Origin: Grifola frondosa
Lineage: Eukaryota; Basidiomycota; Agaricomycetes; Polyporales; Grifolaceae
Reading direction: 5' to 3'
DNA: 64,000 bases
NCBI GenBank assembly: GCA_001683735.1
Contig: LUGG01000015.1
Location: 372,001-436,000, forward strand
Positions 58,585-64,000 of the stretch are shown one piece after another. How positions within the stretch are numbered: the stretch's first letter is position 1; each line of letters starts with the position of its first letter. The translations under genes and the position numbers were made by a program. The notes beneath the pieces were generated by a model. The model was not told the DNA's origin, searched no databases, and worked only from the letters and a program-made list of their open reading frames with translations.

Positions 58585-60900
58585 ATCCTGCTATTTCCCT
58601 CAGGCACATCACATTTCGACCGCCGGTGTACCTGACTTTCCTTTTCCGGAAATTTATACAACTTCAAATGCTTCCGTTCCCAGTTTGTCTCCGCGGAATA
58701 CGCTGCGACGGTCTTATGTCCTTTACAACAATATATGTTTTGTTTGACTTCAGTCTTCATACTTTCACGCTTTCTCTGCAATCTGCATTTTCAAGTTCGA
58801 CCAGCTGGTATTGTGCCTGAACAAGCCTCGACACATGCCCAGGGCGGTCAACGATTGTACCTGGGTCCTGGGCGTCTGAGTGCGTAAGTTCGCTGTTTTC
58901 GTCTCCAGTCAGCTTCAAGGCAGTATTGATTGGAGATTTTTAACTTGTTGGTTGCGAAGCAATATTCTATACTAGCTTACCACGCCGAACCTTTCCCAGA
59001 GAATAGGTAGGCCGCGGAGGCTCATATAGTGAATTCCAAGTCGCTGATCTTGGCCAAGAGTGGCTTCATGCTTTAAAGAATGAAGTGCGCAGCCACTTCA
59101 TTCTCGAGTATACTCACTCGAACTCGACGCACTCGTCGCAGGACACTTGCTTGGTGTGTGTACATTCGTCATCCTTGGGAACTGACGGACATATAAATAG
59201 GATGCAGTGACAGCAGCAAGATGACGCTGTACGTATATGCCAACTTATGCACACGTCCTCCCAGATACACCCATTCTGTCGGTATATCGAGCTGCGGAGA
59301 TAGTCTGTCACTGCCACTACGCAAGCCAACGTTCGAGCTTCCTGGAATTCAACGGGAACATTCCTAAATTAACACATCGGCAAGAATACCGCCCACGGAG
59401 GTTACTGGCTCAGCGTGACATTACCCCGAACAAGAGGGATCCGCCACTGCGCTGAAAAGTATGTACTTCTCCTTTCATATCTGTGTTTTACGTCACAAGG
59501 ACATCTGCTACCTGTGCCATGATCTAAAGACCTTGTCGCGATCATCTACGATATCTCGCATTATTAAAGATATCGCTCCTTGTGGTATGGTCCTGTTTGG
59601 CATGAGCCTAAGCAGCAATGTCATGGGAAACAGACCGCCCCGTGCTTGGACCTTCGAATTGCTTTGACCTGAAATTGACCTTGCACGAACAGATATCTCC
59701 AACCCCAGACATCGTCGCACTCGGTACCAAAATATGTCAGTACCTATTCTCGACGGAGTCCGTGCCGATGGTCTTCGTCTTCATGCACTCAATCCTTCCC
59801 GTCTTGACGTCAAACACGGGGCTCCGCGTGTCAAACGCAGCCCTGCAACGCCTGGCTTCTTTGTACCACACTGCAAATAGACAAGAAGGCGTCGCCGGTA
59901 CGGTGGCTGTACCCGTCGTTCTGGTATCCTTCCTCTGGCACGGGATTGGCGTCGCGGACCTCTCCGTTCCCCGTTGCCTTTTGTCTCGAAGCATGCACTG
60001 TCAACTTTGAATCCCAACAATGTTTGGTGAGGATGCGGCCGACGCACTACGAGCATGGGGCGGAGCACCACATAGCGCGTGTGTACTGGGTAATTCGACC
60101 ATATATCGACGCACCTCCAACCATACGAAAACGGACTAGCCCATTTCACTAGTCGTCGAAGCCAGAGATTCTGTATCCCGCTTGTGTTTTAAACACACGG
60201 AAGCCTCGGGGTTTCTCGCACAGACGTCATGGAACGTCGAGTGGAGGGCGTTGCGCCGACTCGAAATCAGCTGCGAGAAGCGAGGTGTACGGTGATAAGA
60301 GAGTGCGAAGGGACGGGTGGGTCGTCAAACGCCGCATTCCTGCGTGGCGGAGGGATGTATGTATGGACCGCACTTTTTCCATGGTATTGTTCATGTAGAC
60401 ATCTGATTAAATATATCGGCTGTGCGCCGCGGACATGTCGCAAGTCACGAGATGGATGAAGAAGCCCCATTCGAAGCAAACGTAGGCAGAGGGAAGAATA
60501 TCGGCAGATGCATCATTTGTATCGCGCGCCGTCGATTCGCAGCGCTCGTCGGCATGAAAATAGATTGATGTTCATTTTTGGATGTTTGGATTGATTGTTG
60601 AGCGTCTGCTTACGTTTCCTGACTGTGATTGGATGGAAAGTCATAAAAACACGCTATCTTTCGATGGTTTTCTCCCCTCAGACTAACATGGTTTCCCCTC
60701 CCTGCAGGGAGCTCACTGGTGGTTTCGACGCCGGCCGTGTGCATCTCTCTCTCCTGCACACGGCCAGCAGAACTGTGCTGTCTCTCGGACCTGCCGTCCA
60801 TCGTCATACGTACCGGCATGTGCGGACATGAACTTCTCTTCCTCTTCCTCCTCCTCGCCCTCGTCCTTCATCCTTCCGACACACTCTTGCGTGGTGGCGT
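58585..60900. other. no recognised gene
   Basis: Mixed short frames on both strands. A 130-codon plus frame at 59618-60010 and its antisense frames show no motif. 60830-60870 is CT-rich (a Glu run on the minus strand, beside a Met at 60922). Could hide a small gene, but nothing is supported. Confidence 0.35.
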
Positions 60901-63420
60901 GGATGGTCTCCGAGTCGCTCAAATCATAACCCTAACCCTGTGAACATTCGGTCAGCGACAAGCTTGCTCTCTGTGATTGACGACGATGTGAACACTCACT
61001 GTATTTATGTTTGCAACCCTAGTATGTGCTTCCGGTTGGATGCAGAGATGTTCACCGTGAAAATATGGTATATATTGCCATCAGTATATGCCACGGACAC
61101 GGCGCACAACACATTGACTCACCATCCCACTGTCGGGTGACCGATAGCCACGACGGAGCCGCAACGGAGCCAGTGAGGGAGCCGAGTGCAATGTTTGGTC
61201 GCGAAGATGCCCAAGCATGACTTGGTCAGTTTCTGCCTGATCGACAAAAAGTTGTATTAAAAAACTCACCAGAACATGTCACGAGCAACTCCCAGTCTGC
61301 AGACACAAACATGGGTGACGAAGGAGCCGTGATTTTGACGACACCTCGTGGAATGACCAGCCTTCCGAGAACAGTTTGGATCCCTAGATACTGGTGCGTG
61401 AGCCGATCACAGTTAATGCGAGACTAGACTCACCAGCATAAGTGCGCTGACCAAGGTCATTGTGACCGCGGAGCACATTGTCCCGGGTGACAGCACAGCT
61501 TCGAAACATGGATTGAGGGAGCCACTAGATGCAATAAAGATGCTATGAGTGACAACATCAGTTCGTGTTCGGACAGATAAAACAGTCGGGATTAAACTGA
61601 CCAACCATTCTGTGTATGTCTAGATCTCGAACACCACTGTAGAAGCTGCGTGCTGCACCGCAGACGGTGCACGGGATGATGACACATTCTGTTGATGGCC
61701 CTCACGGGTCCATCAGACTTTCGGAGACATGTCTGTAACATTCTTGAGCAAATAATAATGCTATACATAAAAATAAACTCACTGGCAGCACTGCAATATT
61801 TGGCCGAGGTCCGATGTGGTTCAGCGGCAGTACAACAAAACAGTGCATTTGTGAGATCATCTGTGTTGTGATTCAAATTCCAGTAGGAATCATGATAGCG
61901 GAGCTGATATCTTAGCACTATAAACTTGAAGAGGTGAGTGAATGGTCGACACAGTGATCGGAGGGAGTAACTCACTGATATGCAGTGATGACTCGGATGC
62001 AGCGCTAGCGACTTGGCGATGTCGGCACTTGCAGTCGGCAATAGCAACCTGCTTTGGAAAATCAAAGGCTGACAGCACTACACATTGAGCTGGTTGAATG
62101 ACAGACTACAAAGGTGCGTGGCATGCATCAGTCCATGTTCGAACAAACTGACATGAGAGTGTGACTTACCAGAGCAGTTGTCTGACTGCACCAAAAGCTT
62201 TGAGCACAAGCATAGATAATGAGTGCGTGAACTGTTAATGCCTTCAGAATGACTACCGGCATTCTGAGGACATTTTGGAAGACCTGAACAATTAATTCAG
62301 TAAGTGAATCAATGCCTATGGATGAAAACTGATTCACCAGCATGCGGCACAGTATAGTGTTTGCCTGGCCTCGGAGTCCGGGCAAGTGATCGATGTGAGA
62401 ATTCACGTGAGCACAGGGACCGGCCCTAACAGATCAATCATCAACATTCAGTCAGCGAGAGCTTCCGATATCTAAGTGACTGTAAGCTTACCTCAATCAA
62501 AGAAGCATGTGTTGTCAGCGCAGTCACTCTCAATGCCAGAGCATGTCTCGAGTGTTACGAACATATTAAGAGTGCAATTGCATAAATATTCAAATCCGTG
62601 ATGAAGGCTCATTAGTGAGAACACAACACAGATCTATACTTACCTCATGAATCGGAGACTATACTCTGAGCAGCACAATCTCGATTCTCGACATTATGAG
62701 CTTCCGCATTTGTATTACTCACTATGCAAAAATGTGCTCTCGCGCTCCGTTGATGATTTGAGAATGGCAAATTTATTTCAATAAAATTTAATACAATTCT
62801 GTCTGTGACAACAGCACCGTCAGTATCCTAGGTCATACTATATATCGGAAATCAACTGACCATCACATGTATCAAGCAACCCATAGCTCTCAAACCACAG
62901 AGTCCTTTTTCTATGCTCTAGCCCATTCCTTACCAGCCTTGCCTACTTTCCAAGTCAATACCGCCATCTTCTCTCATGTAACACAATCTGCACATGGTTC
63001 GAAGCAATTTCTATTAAAAATGATGAATGAAACATACCTTCCAAATTGAAATAATAGATTACTGGGTTTATCGAGAAGATGCGGAGTAAGTTATGGTGGA
63101 TCACAACTTGTTGAAAACTGCAGACAACGAGAAGATCAAATCAACATCTGCGGACTAAACATAGTTTGAGTCTTACCTTTTTGAGGTGACTCAGTCGCAT
63201 CTTGACTGTCTCCGGTAACAATGTCTGCAAGGTAGACATGATGAGCCAAAAATGATGATAACTAAAAAATTGACATACCATTGTAAGAACTACATGACAA
63301 AGTGACAGAGTAACGAGAAAAGAAGTGAGGAGGTCATATGAGTGGTAGCATGATAGTGCAATGAAGGAGCATAGTGGGGGGATAGACCGTAGCATGAATT
63401 TTACGATAACTTACTACTTT
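60901..63420 (-). other. splice-signal-rich region, unknown multi-exon gene possible
   Basis: The minus strand shows about ten donor-like GTGAGT/GTAAGT sites (plus-strand actcac/acttac at about 61265, 61430, 61780, 61970, 62165, 62490, 62640, 62720 and 63175) at spacings like genuine short exons. Candidate exon products include VFQNVLRMPVVILKALTVHA (hydrophobic), YLGIQTVLGRLVIPRGVVKI and VLRYQLRYHDSYWN. I could not chain them, and I recognise no domain. Confidence 0.3.
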
Positions 63421-64000
63421 TTATAACTTCAAGTTGTGGCCTGTCTTCCGAACTGATCCATGATTGCGTTAACACCGAGTATCGGAAGGCGGCTGATTCT
63501 TTGTGTTTCAGGGTGTTTACATACAGACTATGTTTAGACCAGTTGCAACTTGCTTGACGCTCAAACGGGGACCTGACTTCGGCAAACTGAGCTGTTTGGT
63601 AATTTGGTAATGCTCCATGATTAGATTACTTCAGACTTTCTTCTTAACAAAGCACTTCACATTGAATATTTAGACACATGCTGACATTTCAAAAATTGGC
63701 AAGAATTTCTGCAAGCTTGTTCAAGGCAAAAAAGAAATTATTTTTCATTTCTGAGATTCAGACACAATATAGATTTTTGGTGTCGGAAACTCTGATATGA
63801 TGATGTTGGCTGGTGAACCGAGATCAACACGTAAGTGTTGCTATTGCCGGCAATTATCACAATATTATCAAATGTTGGTTTACAAAATTTAATCATGAAT
63901 ATTCTTAACCAGCACTGTGACCCCTAATTGATTTGTTGTTACTGCTTGATTTTTTGTTACTGATTAGATATCGTCTGGTTCAGCCACAGCAGCAGATAAG
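63421..64000. other. AT-rich end of window, no gene seen
   Basis: AT-rich, with no open frame of note and no repeat noticed. Confidence 0.45.

Noticed and set aside
59618..60010. 130-codon plus-strand frame
   Set aside because: Overlapping antisense frames of similar length, no motif and no introns; coding strand cannot be chosen.
60928..60939. Two telomere-like units (AACCCTAACCCT)
   Set aside because: Only 12 bases; expected by chance, with no subtelomeric context.
1..64000. CRISPR arrays, operons, rRNA, transposase or LTR elements
   Set aside because: No spaced direct repeats, rRNA signatures, transposase or reverse-transcriptase motifs seen; eukaryotic gene structure throughout.

Overview
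The window is nuclear DNA of a filamentous basidiomycete, most likely an agaricomycete. Most genes are cut by many 48-75 nt GT-AG introns. Both strands are used. tRNA genes carry introns just 3' of the anticodon. The gene families fit this group: a retinal-less opsin-like membrane protein, lineage-expanded MYND-finger proteins, a large P-loop NTPase of the type expanded in mushroom genomes, and fungal OPT and TAP-like hydrolases. I saw no bacterial, viral or organellar features. All assignments come from reading translations, motifs and splice sites by eye; no database was searched.

Left flank (0-16.3 kb). In order: a CHY zinc-finger gene running off the left edge (-), a Ser/Thr-rich single-pass membrane protein (+), an opsin-related protein (+), a poorly resolved membrane-protein gene (-), a Yar1-like ankyrin protein (+), an uncharacterised coiled-coil protein (-), tRNA-Gln(TTG) (-), a Pus9/Rib2-type pseudouridine synthase in 11 exons (+), and tRNA-Ala(CGC) (-).

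Rearranged centre (16.6-42.3 kb). Two tandem MYND-finger genes lead into one arm of a large inverted duplication (about 20.86-24.34 kb). The other arm lies at about 33.55-37.44 kb. Each arm holds a MYND gene end, a secreted alpha/beta hydrolase and an Asp/Glu/hydantoin-racemase-like gene, in mirror order. Decay is reciprocal. On the left the MYND gene is whole, the hydrolase is frameshifted and the racemase is gutted by a deletion. On the right the hydrolase reads through 11 exons, the racemase is nearly whole with one frame break, and only a MYND fragment remains. The spacer holds a NIF3-related small protein, small membrane-protein ORFs and an F-BAR/SH3 gene with several apparent single-base frameshifts. 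Right of the right arm is a P-loop NTPase with a nuclease-like C-terminus. A decayed piece of its 5' end sits beside the left arm. A second tRNA-Gln(TTG), in opposite orientation to the first, closes the region.

Right flank (42.3-64 kb). Several genes here act in the early secretory pathway: an L-type lectin cargo receptor, the K/HDEL receptor ERD2, a membrane J-protein and coatomer zeta. They are followed by a secreted metallophosphatase and an oligopeptide transporter. The last 5 kb is AT-richer, with splice-like signals on the minus strand but no recognisable product.

The secretory genes form a loose functional neighbourhood. The centre looks like a fast-evolving accessory block built by duplication, inversion and decay.
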